From NCBI GenBank assembly GCA_020201445.1, contig JAIVGU010000051.1, forward strand, positions 1 to 13,065: a stretch of DNA of 13,065 bases, read 5' to 3'. The notes under the pieces were generated by a model. It was not told the origin of the DNA. It saw only the letters and a program-made list of their open reading frames with translations, and did not search any database. Below, piece by piece: positions 6,242 through 13,065 of this stretch. Every line of letters begins with the position of its first letter. Position 1 is the stretch's first letter. The position numbers and the translations under genes were made by a program. The DNA is from Halobacteriales archaeon (lineage in GTDB: Archaea > Thermoplasmatota > E2 > JACPAO01 > JAHFTW01).

Positions 6242-7575
6242 GCCTTCACCCCGCGTTTGCGGCGCGCGGCGATGACGACGCCTGCGATGATGGCGAAGAT
6301 GATGGCGAGGGGGATGCCCCAGGGCCCGGTGAAGAACGCGGCGAGGTCGTCCAGGATGAAGGCGAGGCCGAACCACGCCGCACCTGCGATGAGGCCGGCG
6401 GCGACCCAGTTGGCGCTTTGGCGCTTGTCTACGCCCTGCATGAACAAGCCCGCCACCACGCCGATGGCGGCGAGGATGGCGAACCCGATGGTGGCGACCA
6501 TGAATGTGTTGCCTGTGGCGCCGAAGCCGGAGCCGCCGCCGAGGTCCTTGGGCGGGTCGCTGCTGCCGACTTCGTATTCAATCGTCGTGCTGGTGGCCTT
6601 GAGGCCACTGACCGCGGTGGCTTCGATTTGGTAGCGCACCACCACGCCGTCTGTGTGCGGGGGGAGGGTGGCCTCGTAGTGCTGCGCGCCGAGGTTCTGC
6701 ATCGCCACGTCGGCGGCTGGAGTGAAGGTGTCGGCGTCCTTGGCCTTCGTCCAGGAGTGCAGGACGGCAGTGGCGAGGCCCCAATCGTCGCGGATGACGG
6801 CGCTCACCTTGACGGCTTGGCCCGGCGCGACAAGGTTGGGCGTCTGGGTCAGGTTCCCGATGATGGGCGGGCGCGGGTCCTGGTCATAGACTGCGGTAGA
6901 ATCGCCGGAGGCGCGCAGGTAGGTGTTGCTGGTATACCAACTGCCGCCGGTGCCGCGATACCATTGCGACGTGATGGCCTTGCCTTGGTGGTGCAGCAGC
7001 TTCGCGCTGGCCATGACGGTGCCGGCGTCGTTGATGAGGCTCACGTCGCCGGTGTCCGTGTTGGCGCGCAAGTCGTATCGTCGCCACGCGCTAGAGTCGC
7101 GGGGTTCGCTGCCGGTAGCGATTTCTTGGTAGTTCTCGCCTGACACCTCGACAAGCTTCACGTCCCAGCCAACGGAGTTTTCCTCGAAGACGACTTGGAC
7201 GGATTCGCCCCAGGCGCCGGTGTGGTGGCCGTCGCCTTTGGCTTCGACGGTGGCGGTGCCGTCCTTGAAGCTCAACATGCACCGGAACTTCGATTGCGCG
7301 AAGTCGGCGCCCGCGAAGATCCAGAAGCGCACACGGTAGGCGTGCTTGTCGTTGGGGAGGGTCTTGCCCAGGTAGTCGTTGGCGAACTCGGTGCGCTGGA
7401 AGTCGATGCACTCCTCACTGTCGTAGGGGCTGGGGCAGGGGGCGTGCGTGGGATCGTCGTCCACGTCGAAGCCGTAGTGCGCAACGGGGTTGCCCTGAAA
7501 CACCAGCTTCTCGCTCAAGGCATCCCCGGGGCAGGCCGCAACGACCAGGGCGAGGACGATCAGGAGGAGCCTCAT
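6238..7575 (-). CDS. Surface protein: lectin-like and Ig-like domains plus three C-terminal helices
   Basis: A 445-residue protein starting at ATG 7575, which overlaps the previous stop as ATGA; the upstream 99 in-frame residues are Arg-rich shadow. Residues 1-20 are a signal sequence. V-A-A-C at 12-15 fits a lipobox, so Cys15 could be lipid-modified, although an ordinary cleavage a few residues later is equally possible. Residues 25-230 are beta-rich and aromatic with the look of a concanavalin/laminin-G-type sandwich. Residues 235-340 resemble an Ig/FnIII domain (P-G-Q-A-V-K-V-S-A-V-I, then Y-Q-I-E-A). A Gly-rich linker leads to helices at about 357-379, 389-413 and 419-437, and the protein ends basic (A-R-R-K-R-G-V-K-A). 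It is an envelope- or cell-surface protein with an unusually complex anchor. Confidence 0.82.
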   Translation of the reverse strand: MRLLLIVLALVVAACPGDALSEKLVFQGNPVAHYGFDVDDDPTHAPCPSPYDSEECIDFQRTEFANDYLGKTLPNDKHAYRVRFWIFAGADFAQSKFRCMLSFKDGTATVEAKGDGHHTGAWGESVQVVFEENSVGWDVKLVEVSGENYQEIATGSEPRDSSAWRRYDLRANTDTGDVSLINDAGTVMASAKLLHHQGKAITSQWYRGTGGSWYTSNTYLRASGDSTAVYDQDPRPPIIGNLTQTPNLVAPGQAVKVSAVIRDDWGLATAVLHSWTKAKDADTFTPAADVAMQNLGAQHYEATLPPHTDGVVVRYQIEATAVSGLKATSTTIEYEVGSSDPPKDLGGGSGFGATGNTFMVATIGFAILAAIGVVAGLFMQGVDKRQSANWVAAGLIAGAAWFGLAFILDDLAAFFTGPWGIPLAIIFAIIAGVVIAARRKRGVKA

Positions 7576-8114
7576 GCTGCCACGCTCCGGCACACCAGGA
7601 AGGCGAGGGCCAAGACGAGCAGGACCGCGACGGCGATGCGCGCGATGCGGGCGGGGCCGTTCTCGGTCGGCCACAGCAGCGCGACCACCGCAACCACGAG
7701 AACCGCCGCAAGCGGGAAGCCGGGCCAAGCGTTGGAGTGCGTCTCGACGGCTCCGCCGCCTCCGGCGTCCTCGACGTGGTAAGTGCGGGATTGGTTGCTT
7801 GCGGTGCCTGAATTGGATTGGTCGGTGAAGGTGAGCGTGTAGTTCCCTGGCTCCGGGGGCGTCCAGGTCCATGAGAGCGCCGCGTAGAGGGTGGCGGTGA
7901 AGTGGTAGGCCCGGCTGGCCAAGGTCGCATTGACGGGGCCGGTGACGCGCAGGGTGACGGTGCCATTCTGCAACCCATCGCTCAGGCTGGCGGTCTTGGT
8001 GTAGGTCACAAAGACGCTCTGCCCCACGGTGGCCACGGCGGGAGTGAGGGTGAGGCTGCTGGTGACGGCGGCCTCGGCCAAGGGCAGGAACAGCACGAGC
8101 AGGAGGGCCTTCAT
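7572..8114 (-). CDS. Small surface glycoprotein with Ig-like domain and two C-terminal helices
   Basis: A 180-residue protein. ATG 8114 overlaps the preceding TGA as ATGA, and the upstream in-frame extension is Gly/Arg shadow. The signal peptide is at about 1-15 (L-L-L-V-L-F-L-P-L-A-E-A). Residues 16-115 have Ig-fold character (P-A-V-A-T-V-G-Q-S-V-F-V-T-Y; P-G-N-Y-T-L-T-F) with four sequons, N-G-T, N-A-T, N-Y-T and N-Q-S, so it is probably N-glycosylated. A Gly-rich hinge precedes two hydrophobic helices at about 132-148 and 155-175 joined by a short W-P-T-E-N-G-P-A-R loop. It shares the 'ectodomain then helical hairpin' plan with the next gene and may be its partner. No family is recognised. 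Confidence 0.8.
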   Translation of the reverse strand: MKALLLVLFLPLAEAAVTSSLTLTPAVATVGQSVFVTYTKTASLSDGLQNGTVTLRVTGPVNATLASRAYHFTATLYAALSWTWTPPEPGNYTLTFTDQSNSGTASNQSRTYHVEDAGGGGAVETHSNAWPGFPLAAVLVVAVVALLWPTENGPARIARIAVAVLLVLALAFLVCRSVAA

Positions 8115-10899
8115 GGTGTGCGCCTCCGCGCGTAAACCAGCAGCAGCGTTGCCCCGCCGGCCACCGCGACGGCGACCACCACGAGCCACGGCAAAGTCTG
8201 GGGGCTGTCGAGGTCCACGAGGCCCCCGCCGCCTTCGCCGTCGGTGGTGCCGTTCATGCCGGAGGTCGAATTGGTGCTGTTCGTGCCCATCCCCGTCGTG
8301 GTGCCGGTCTGCGTCGTGGTGCCGCTGCCCGTCGTGGTCCCGGTCTGCGTGGTGCTGCTGCTCGTTGTGGTCCCGGTCTGCGTCTCAGTCCCGGTGCCGG
8401 TGCCGGGGTCTGGGAGGGGGTCGGCGTTGCCGGTGCAGCTCGAACTCGGATGGCCCTGGGCGTCGGTGCAGGGCAGAAGGCCCCCGCCGGTGAGGTTGCG
8501 GTTGCTGCCCAACGGGATGCCTTGGGTCTTGAGGAGAACTCCCAGCTCGAAGCGGTTGGCGGTGAGACTGGTTGCGGACCAGAGGACTTTGGCGTTGAAG
8601 TCAAGGCCCGTGTAGTAGAGATTCCCGGCCGGGATGGGAGCTTGGAGGGTGTCGGTGCCGTTGATGAGGTCCAGGACGTGGTAGATGCCGGCGCTCCCGA
8701 TGCTCCCAAACGCGCCGTCCAGGCTCATGCTTGCGCTGTGCTGCACCGGGCCGGGGGCATCCCATGTCCTGAATTTCTGGCCGAAGACGTTGGCGAGGAC
8801 GGCGTGGCCATCACTGGTGAGGACGAGGATGCGGTCCCTGGCACACCCGATGCTGACGGCGTTGTCGAACCCGCCTCCGCCCTGGAACAGGGTGGTGAGG
8901 GTGACGACGGGGACATGGTAATTTCGGAGTAGGCCCAGGCGAGGGTGGCGTGCTTCACGCACAGCAAGCAATCGCTCTCGACGCTGCCCAAGGAGTAGTC
9001 CCAGGGCGCGGATTCCATGGAGCCCACGTCACGGGCATTGCTGGGCGGCGCGGAGGCGCCACTGGCGCCGAAGGGGCCGCTGATGTCGGTGTCGCAAAAC
9101 GATTCTCCCTCGCAGGGGGTTCCCGTGAAGTCGGGTGGGCCCAGGTTCTCGTTGCGGATGTGGAGTTGGTTGACGTTGTTGCCTGTGTCGCAGTCCACGA
9201 AGCTTGTGCTGACCTTGCCGCCGGCGTAGCGCGTGGCGACTCCGCCGAGGCGGTTGCAGTTGGCTTCATGGAACGTTCCACTGATGTGGAGGTTGCCGGG
9301 GTCGAGGGTCTGCACGTCCTGGCCGCCCGTGCCTGTGCGGCGAACGATGACGCTTTGGTCGAAGGCGTCCGCGCTGAATCCCACCAGGCCCGGCAGGCTC
9401 ACCGAGACGCTGGCTGCGAGGCTGTTGGGGAAGTCGAGGTTGTCAACTTGGATGCCGCCGCAGGAGTTGCAGGCGAGGTTCCCGACAACGAGGTAGACCA
9501 GGGGTGCAGTGAAGATGCCTTGCACGGCATCCGTGGCGGTGATGGTGCGGGTGTAGGTGAAGCCCTGGTGGCTGTCGGAGCGCAACTCCACGGAATCCGT
9601 GTGGCTACCAGAGGCGCCGGGGACACTCTTGCAGATGATGCCGAAGTGGTCCTGGAATTGGTTGAAGGCGTTGACGTAAGTGTGATCGTCAACCGTCACG
9701 CCGTTAGCCACGATCAGGATGTGGGGTGCCATCGAGCCGTCGCTGACGCGCACGCCTTCCAGGGTGATGCTGTTGCGTGGCGCAGTTAGGTTGTCGAGGA
9801 GCTGGATTTTGGTTTGGCCGTTGTTTGCCCAAGCACCTTGGCCGATGGCGAAATCGAAGCCCAGCTTGCTTTGCAACTGCGCGGTGCCGGTGGGGTCCTG
9901 CTGGACGGGGCAGAACTCGCCGCTCAGGCTACGGAAGGTCTGCGTGGTGGCGGGTGGGACGTAGGCGCACCGGCTGGCCAGTTGCGCGCTGACGCTGGCC
10001 AAGCCGATGCAGTCCAGGACGCCGGGGTAGGCGGGGCCGGTGCCCTTGTTCTCGGTGAACTGGTAGAAGGGTTTGCTCGGCCGGGTGCCGAGGGTGTAGT
10101 TCCTGAAATCCTCGTAGTTGGGTCCGTGCGTGTAGTGGTTGAGTCCGCTCCACGCCAAGTTGTCGACGTAGGTGGTGGCGTAGGGGGCGCCGTCGGCGTG
10201 GATGTAGAAGTTGTTCAGGATCGAGGTGAGCGCCTGGTTGCGGGTCAGGCTCGTGGCGAGGCTGCCCCAGGTGAAGGTGAAGCGGGTCTGGATGCTGGTG
10301 CAGACCTGGTTCGTGATCGAGACGTGGAAGAGGCCGGGCGTGGTGACGGTGCCTAGAGGAATACCGGGGCCGGCGCTCGTGCCAAAAAAGCCGTCATGGA
10401 ACGGGGTCACGGTGGAGCCTGCGGTGCCGGTGCCACGGACCTGGAAGCCCACGCTGCGCCAGTCGTATCGGTCAGGGACGTTGGTGCCGGTGGCGAGGTT
10501 GAAGGTGCCGCCCTTGACGAGAAACTCCAACTGCTGGCCGCTGGCCATCGCGGGGAGGTAAACGTCGAAGGAGAACCCAGCGTTGGTGGTGCAGAGGTCC
10601 AAGTCACGCGATTGGCCCACGACTGCGGCGTAGCTGTTGGTCGTCCCCGGTGTGAACGCGAGGGCCCGTTGGCTGCCGGTGAGCGTTGTTGCGGCCACCG
10701 TGACGGCGCCTGTGGGGCCGTTGGCGCTCGTGGAGTCGTAGCTGCTGAACCACGACGAGCTGGGGGGCACCCCGAGGGGGAGGCCCTCGAAACCCTCAAC
10801 GTAGCCCACGCCGGTTTGTGCCTGCGCGGTGGGCGTGACGGTGAGCGAGCTGACAACCAGAAGTAGGGCGAGGATAGCGGGGCGGGCGTTCATGGTCAT
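8111..10899 (-). CDS. Large surface glycoprotein with stalk and membrane anchor, interrupted by a one-base frameshift
   Basis: Two frames join into one architecture. Frame 1 (10899 to about 8913) has a signal peptide (1-28), then two similar beta-rich, lectin-like modules (about 33-250 and 262-490) each ending V-D-N-L, then propeller-like strands. Frame 2 continues the blades from about 8911 and then has a Thr/Gly/Ser stalk, a transmembrane helix (L-P-W-L-V-V-V-A-V) and A-R-R-R-T-P at the end. One extra C in the four-base C run at 8909-8912 would give 929 residues, with stalk at about 830-893 and anchor at 904-924. Read as is, frame 1 ends at 8725 after a Ser/Pro-rich nonsense-like tail of about 60 residues (724 in all). 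ATG 10899 overlaps the regulator stop, but ATG 10893 has the better-spaced AAGGA. Likely an S-layer-like, adhesin or virion-spike protein. Confidence 0.75.
8292..8383. repeat. Three direct repeats encoding the TQTGTTT stalk
   Basis: Three near-identical 23-base units at 8292-8314, 8328-8350 and 8361-8383, spaced 36 and 33 bases, encode T-Q-T-G-T-T-T on the minus strand. They sit in the Thr-rich stalk of the large surface protein. The protein-level repeat is a probable O-glycosylated spacer whose length could vary by recombination. Confidence 0.7.
8909..8912 (-). other. Frameshift site in the large surface protein gene
   Basis: On the minus strand the four-C run at 8909-8912 is the simplest place where one missing base would explain the frame switch. 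Upstream, frame 1 reads a plausible propeller strand (A-T-L-A-W-A-Y-S-E-I-T). Downstream, only the other frame gives structured protein (V-V-T-L-T-T-L-F-Q and on). The exact base is uncertain: the switch could lie anywhere from about 8985 to 8905. Confidence 0.6.
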
Positions 10900-11132
10900 T
10901 CCTTCTTGGCTTCGGGTTGAACGACGGAGGAAGCAACGCGCAGCAGGGCGCTGGCGCGGGAATCGCGTTGCAGTCCTTCACGGACGTAGCGTTCCATGAG
11001 TTGGCTGACGGTGACGCCCTCGATGCGGCCCATCATCTCGACCACGCCGGCCACGATGCGGCGGTCGGCTCCGGTGAAGTAGAGGTGCTTGACGGGCTCC
11101 TCGCTGTGGCCCCGTCGCGCCTTCTCGGTCAT
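10896..11132 (-). CDS. Probable ribbon-helix-helix DNA-binding protein, 78 aa
   Basis: ATG 11132 directly follows the previous gene's TAG and is preceded by GGAGGA. After a charged N-terminus (1-13) comes a strand V-K-H-L-Y-F-T (14-20), helix A (about 23-38, R-R-I-V-A-G-V-V-E-M-M-G-R-I), a turn G-V-T and helix B (42-56, V-S-Q-L-M-E-R-Y-V-R-E-G-L). This is the layout of the Arc/CopG fold, which binds DNA as a dimer through the paired strands. It lies at the head of the surface-protein operon, so autoregulation is a natural hypothesis. The intergenic repeats upstream (11425-11540) are candidate operators. The fold is inferred from pattern; sequence similarity was not tested. Confidence 0.7.
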   Translation of the reverse strand: MTEKARRGHSEEPVKHLYFTGADRRIVAGVVEMMGRIEGVTVSQLMERYVREGLQRDSRASALLRVASSVVQPEAKKE

Positions 11133-11345
11133 CTAGTCCTCCTGCGGCTTGCCGCCAAGGCGCAGTTCCGGGATGCGATGGGGCGTCTCCAGGCAGAACA
11201 AGGGGTCGTTGAGGCATTGGATGACGTAGACGCCACGCACGTTGCAGAAGCGTTGGAAGTGAACTCCCGTGTCAAGGGTGTGGCCTTGGACGTTGACGTG
11301 GCGCGGTTGAGAGGGGAGGGGCTTGGTGGTGTGTGAGTAGGACAT
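11133..11345 (-). CDS. Small Cys-containing protein of unknown function, 70 aa (or 88 aa from 11399)
   Basis: Two starts are possible. ATG 11345 is preceded by GGTGATC four to five bases away, a good archaeal ribosome site, and gives 70 residues beginning M-S-Y-S-H-T-T-K-P. ATG 11399 gives 88 residues but has no Shine-Dalgarno; it would need leaderless translation. The protein is rich in His, Val and Pro, has three Cys in the 70-residue form and beta-prone segments (R-H-V-N-V-Q-G, G-V-Y-V-I-Q-C-L). No transmembrane helix is clear. It abuts the ribbon-helix-helix gene without overlap and is the first gene of the long operon. Family unknown. Confidence 0.55.
   Translation of the reverse strand: MSYSHTTKPLPSQPRHVNVQGHTLDTGVHFQRFCNVRGVYVIQCLNDPLFCLETPHRIPELRLGGKPQED
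11137..11142 (-). promoter_or_regulatory. Shine-Dalgarno GGAGGA before the gene at 11132
   Basis: GGAGGA on the minus strand, four bases before ATG 11132. It confirms the start of the ribbon-helix-helix protein. Confidence 0.6.
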
Positions 11346-11424
11346 CAGGATCACCGTGTTCGGGGTCAGCGTTGCGAGCAATCCCCGTATGCATTGCAAG
11401 AACTTGGAAATCTGGAATCATTCA

Positions 11425-11446
11425 CAGGAAACCTGCAAGCTTCCTG
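11425..11446. repeat. Short inverted repeat CAGGAA-N10-TTCCTG
   Basis: Six-base arms at 11425-11430 and 11441-11446 with a ten-base spacer, the size of a two-half-site operator. It lies 26 bases or more before the first possible start codon of the operon. It could be chance. Confidence 0.3.
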
Positions 11447-11455
11447 CGCTTCGCG

Positions 11456-11482
11456 GTCTGACTCGCACAACAGTCTGATTCG
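11456..11482. repeat. Direct repeat GTCTGAYTCG, two copies 17 bases apart
   Basis: GTCTGACTCG at 11456-11465 and GTCTGATTCG at 11473-11482 differ by one base. Tandem sites at a regular spacing suit a ribbon-helix-helix or winged-helix operator. The link to either regulator in the window is inference. Confidence 0.35.
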
Positions 11483-11512
11483 ACAGGCTTTTCTCCTGGA
11501 ACTGAGCCGAAT

Positions 11513-11540
11513 CCCTGCTCTAGCTACCGCTAGGCAAGGG
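11513..11540. repeat. Imperfect 28-base hairpin in the intergenic region
   Basis: Twelve-base arms pair at ten positions (one of them G-T) around a four-base loop, centred on CTAGC-TACC-GCTAG. There is no adjacent T run on either strand, so it is not an obvious terminator; an operator or RNA stem is possible. Confidence 0.35.
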
Positions 11541-11603
11541 AATCAGGCGCAAATTCGGGGAAGCTGCCCAACAGTTGTGTGGGTCAGTCCGTTTCTATGA
11601 TTG

Positions 11604-11966
11604 TTAGCAGCCGCCTTCGGTGCGAGGCGGCCCGCCCAAGTGATGCCAGAACGCCTTCCGTCGGCGCAGCTCAGGCGGCGGCGGACTCTGCTCGGGCAAG
11701 GTGTCGTCCTGCAAGAGCGCCGGCAGCAACCGCAAAGCTCGCTCCGCGTCGTCCTCACTCGACGGGCTGTTCTCGCGCAGCACCGTGTTCACGCCCAGCG
11801 CGACCGGGCCAAGCACGAGCAGGATAGTGACGCCCAGAAGTAAAAGGGAAGCCAAGGAGTCGCTGGGAACTTGCAAGACCGGCAGGAGAGCGGCGACGGC
11901 CGGAAGGACGACAAGAAGCAGCGCAGGGAAGATGCGCACGACCAACACTTCTGAAGCCCGCCTCAT
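11604..11966 (-). CDS. Small membrane protein with two helices and a cytoplasmic tail, 120 aa
   Basis: ATG 11966 to TAA 11604. Hydrophobic segments at about residues 9-31 (L-L-L-V-V-L-P-A-V-A-A-L-L) and 39-60 (L-L-L-L-G-V-T-I-L-L-V-L-G-P-V) form a hairpin. A soluble tail follows, first acidic (S-S-E-D-D-A-E), then Pro-rich (P-P-P-P), then basic (R-R-R-K). The gene follows the membrane-anchored regulator by about 40 bases on the same strand and is followed by the intergenic control region. It may be a partner of the regulator, but nothing in the sequence proves it. Family unknown. Confidence 0.6.
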   Translation of the reverse strand: MRRASEVLVVRIFPALLLVVLPAVAALLPVLQVPSDSLASLLLLGVTILLVLGPVALGVNTVLRENSPSSEDDAERALRLLPALLQDDTLPEQSPPPPELRRRKAFWHHLGGPPRTEGGC

Positions 11967-12000
11967 TGACGAAATGGCCCCAGGAAAGTGTATCCGCTTT

Positions 12001-12012
12001 GGTTAACTTAAG
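12001..12012 (-). promoter_or_regulatory. Possible TATA-like element for the 120-residue membrane protein
   Basis: The minus strand reads CTTAAGTTAACC here, an A/T-rich island overlapping the stop of the regulator gene and about 40 bases before ATG 11966. The distance would suit an archaeal TATA box with a short leader. The match to the consensus is loose. Confidence 0.25.
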
Positions 12013-13065
12013 CTGCCTCGCCATGCGGGCGGATTTCTGTGGCCAGCGGAGTGGGAGGACGCGGTTGGGCAATCTCGGACACCGTTTTGGCGCGAAGAAC
12101 GCGGCCATCGCGCACCACCAAGCCAGCCTCAATCAGCCGGGCAAGGCGATCATAGGTCGCCGTGCGAGCCCACTTCCACTCCTGGCGCGCGTGTTGGACG
12201 GCCTTGGAGCGCCGCACTCCCTGGTTGGCCAAGAGGTAGTCTTGGAACTGGCGGGTGGCTTCATCCTGAAGCGCCGTCAACGCAGCTTGCGCCTGAGCAG
12301 AGAACCGACCATGGTTCTCGAAGTAGCGCGTCGTATGACCACCCCGGCGCGGGACAATCTGATTCGAGGTTGCAAGGATTTGCACATGGTAGCGAACCGT
12401 CTCACGCGCAGTTCCGGTAAGATTGGCCAGTTCATCCAAGCTAACGCCGGGCCGGTTCTCGATGAGCTGCAAAATCGCTTGGCGACGTTCCGACCGTTCA
12501 CGGCTGACCCTGCTGAACAGGCCCAACATCAACTTCACGAGGAGGCCAAAGCCGCCGATGAGGGCCAACCCAACGCCGACTTTTTGTGGTCCCGTCAAGC
12601 CCCAGGCCGCAGACTCATCGAAAACGGCGCTCGTGTAGCCGGCCATGGCCGCGCGCAAGCGATGGGGACCGGAGCCGACGGCCAAGCCTTGCAGTGTGAG
12701 GTTGCCGTTGGCCAGCAAGGTCTTTCCGTCTGGATCTGGGCAGTCTTGCGAGCCGCAAGTGCCTTGCAAGCTGGCGTCCGGGAGCCGCACTTGCCCTTGC
12801 AGGTTGAGGTCCATGGACCCGCTGCCCACGGCGGCGACCCAGACTTCTCCCAAGCCTTCCAAGCTCCCCTTTGGGGTGTCCAGTCCGATGTAAGACATCC
12901 GCGCAAGGCGAGTTGTTCCTCCCGTCTCGGACGAGAGACCCCATGTCTGGCTGCTGTCGGGGCATGAAGACGTGCGACAATCAACCGTGGCGTTGTGCCA
13001 CAGGAGGTTTCGGATGCCTTCCACATGCAACGTCATGGCCACGGTAGTGCCGATACGTCCGGCCC
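12008..13065 (-). CDS. Membrane-anchored regulator with two winged-helix domains, 5'-truncated
   Basis: The frame is open to the window edge (351 residues visible), so the GTG at 13042 is probably not the true start: no signal peptide follows it. Positions here count from that GTG. The first 150 residues are a beta-rich ectodomain with two C-x4-C pairs (22/27 and 96/101), probably disulphides, and sequons N-A-T and N-L-T. One helix (about 153-176) crosses the membrane. A basic linker then leads to a winged helix (about 185-241; L-D-E-L-A-N-L-T-G-T-A-R-E-T-V-R-Y-H typical recognition helix, then R-R-G-G-H-T-T-R-Y wing) and a second helix-turn-helix region (about 263-316). Related proteins are common in Thermoplasmatota and other euryarchaea. 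It may sense an outside signal and control nearby genes. Confidence 0.82.
   Translation of the reverse strand, partial: AGRIGTTVAMTLHVEGIRNLLWHNATVDCRTSSCPDSSQTWGLSSETGGTTRLARMSYIGLDTPKGSLEGLGEVWVAAVGSGSMDLNLQGQVRLPDASLQGTCGSQDCPDPDGKTLLANGNLTLQGLAVGSGPHRLRAAMAGYTSAVFDESAAWGLTGPQKVGVGLALIGGFGLLVKLMLGLFSRVSRERSERRQAILQLIENRPGVSLDELANLTGTARETVRYHVQILATSNQIVPRRGGHTTRYFENHGRFSAQAQAALTALQDEATRQFQDYLLANQGVRRSKAVQHARQEWKWARTATYDRLARLIEAGLVVRDGRVLRAKTVSEIAQPRPPTPLATEIRPHGEAA

Larger units (their letters stand above)
11400..11603. promoter_or_regulatory. Intergenic region, probable control region of the long operon
   Basis: About 200 bases with no convincing gene and visibly lower G+C than the surroundings. 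It precedes the first gene of the operon that runs to 297, so it should hold its promoter. I see no strong TATA/BRE element or bacterial -10/-35 pair. It contains a direct repeat (11456-11482), a CAGGAA...TTCCTG inverted repeat (11425-11446) and an imperfect hairpin (11513-11540). Part of it may also be the 3' end of the upstream transcript. Confidence 0.45.

Noticed and set aside
5242..7872. N-terminal extensions of ORFs starting at 7872, 6376 and 5874
   Set aside because: The added residues are Arg/His/Pro/Gly-rich readings of the upstream genes in another frame; the coupled ATGA/GTGA/TGATG starts give clean signal peptides or membrane helices.
8283..8400. CRISPR-like short repeat array
   Set aside because: Only three degenerate units with 10-13-base spacers, all inside a Thr-rich coding stalk, and each encodes the same heptapeptide.
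8905..8920. Canonical slippery heptamer for -1 programmed frameshifting
   Set aside because: The sequence at the switch (G TCC CCG in frame) does not fit X-XXY-YYZ. A C-run indel is simpler, though an atypical slip is not excluded.
8111..8971. Independent 286-residue gene starting at 8971
   Set aside because: The start is TTG with no Shine-Dalgarno or signal peptide, although the product needs export to place its stalk and C-terminal anchor. It reads better as the continuation of the upstream frame.
8950..10866. Several plus-strand ORFs (8950-9789, 9814-10356, 10396-10866) under the large surface protein
   Set aside because: Val/Gly/Ala-rich antisense frames with no start site or fold pattern; the minus strand has a signal peptide and repeated modules.
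11394..11600. Plus-strand ORF of 68 codons in the intergenic region
   Set aside because: No ribosome site, composition unlike a real protein of this genome, and it would be the only plus-strand gene.
1..13065. tRNA, rRNA, insertion-sequence ends or att-like duplications
   Set aside because: I saw no cloverleaf with a T-loop consensus, no rRNA segment, no transposase and no long terminal repeat by eye; a computed search could still find weak ones.

Overview
The window is G+C-rich (about 60-65% by eye). Every gene I can support lies on the minus strand, so transcription runs from high to low coordinates. The organism looks archaeal, and a high-GC Thermoplasmatota-type euryarchaeon is my best guess. 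The reasons are a membrane-anchored regulator with two winged-helix domains, secreted proteins with many N-X-S/T sequons, a Thr/Gly/Ser-rich stalk before a C-terminal membrane anchor, and Shine-Dalgarno sites of the GGAGG/GGTGAT type. No rRNA, tRNA or universal marker gene is present, so the assignment is an inference.

Layout in transcription order. (1) 13065-12008: a 5'-truncated membrane-anchored regulator with a Cys-paired ectodomain and two cytoplasmic winged helices, followed by a small two-helix membrane protein (11966-11604). (2) 11603-11400: the only real intergenic region, with a direct repeat and two inverted repeats. (3) 11345-10896: a small unrecognised protein and a probable ribbon-helix-helix regulator. 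(4) 10899-6238: three surface proteins: a very large one with two lectin-like modules, a beta-propeller, a Thr-rich stalk and an anchor, interrupted by a one-base frameshift; an Ig-like protein with two C-terminal helices; and a protein with two extracellular domains and three C-terminal helices. (5) 6241-4949: four small proteins, three of them polytopic membrane proteins. (6) 4952-297: five soluble proteins, including one with a phage-type 'PF-S-AQR' N-terminus, a coiled-coil HEXXH metalloprotease candidate, and a protein with a possible sliding-clamp-like C-terminal module and a Lys/Pro/Ala tail. (7) 258-1: the start of another secreted protein.

From about 11345 down to 297 the genes form one continuous transcription unit. 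Most junctions are ATGA/GTGA/TGATG overlaps, and one apparent gap is bridged by a 14-codon mini-ORF. This compactness, the lack of metabolic genes, the phage-like motifs in the soluble proteins and the stack of surface and small membrane proteins suggest the structural or surface module of an undescribed archaeal virus, provirus or other integrative element. No terminase, portal, capsid, integrase or packaging ATPase was recognised. A host-encoded surface-appendage or vesicle locus is therefore still possible.
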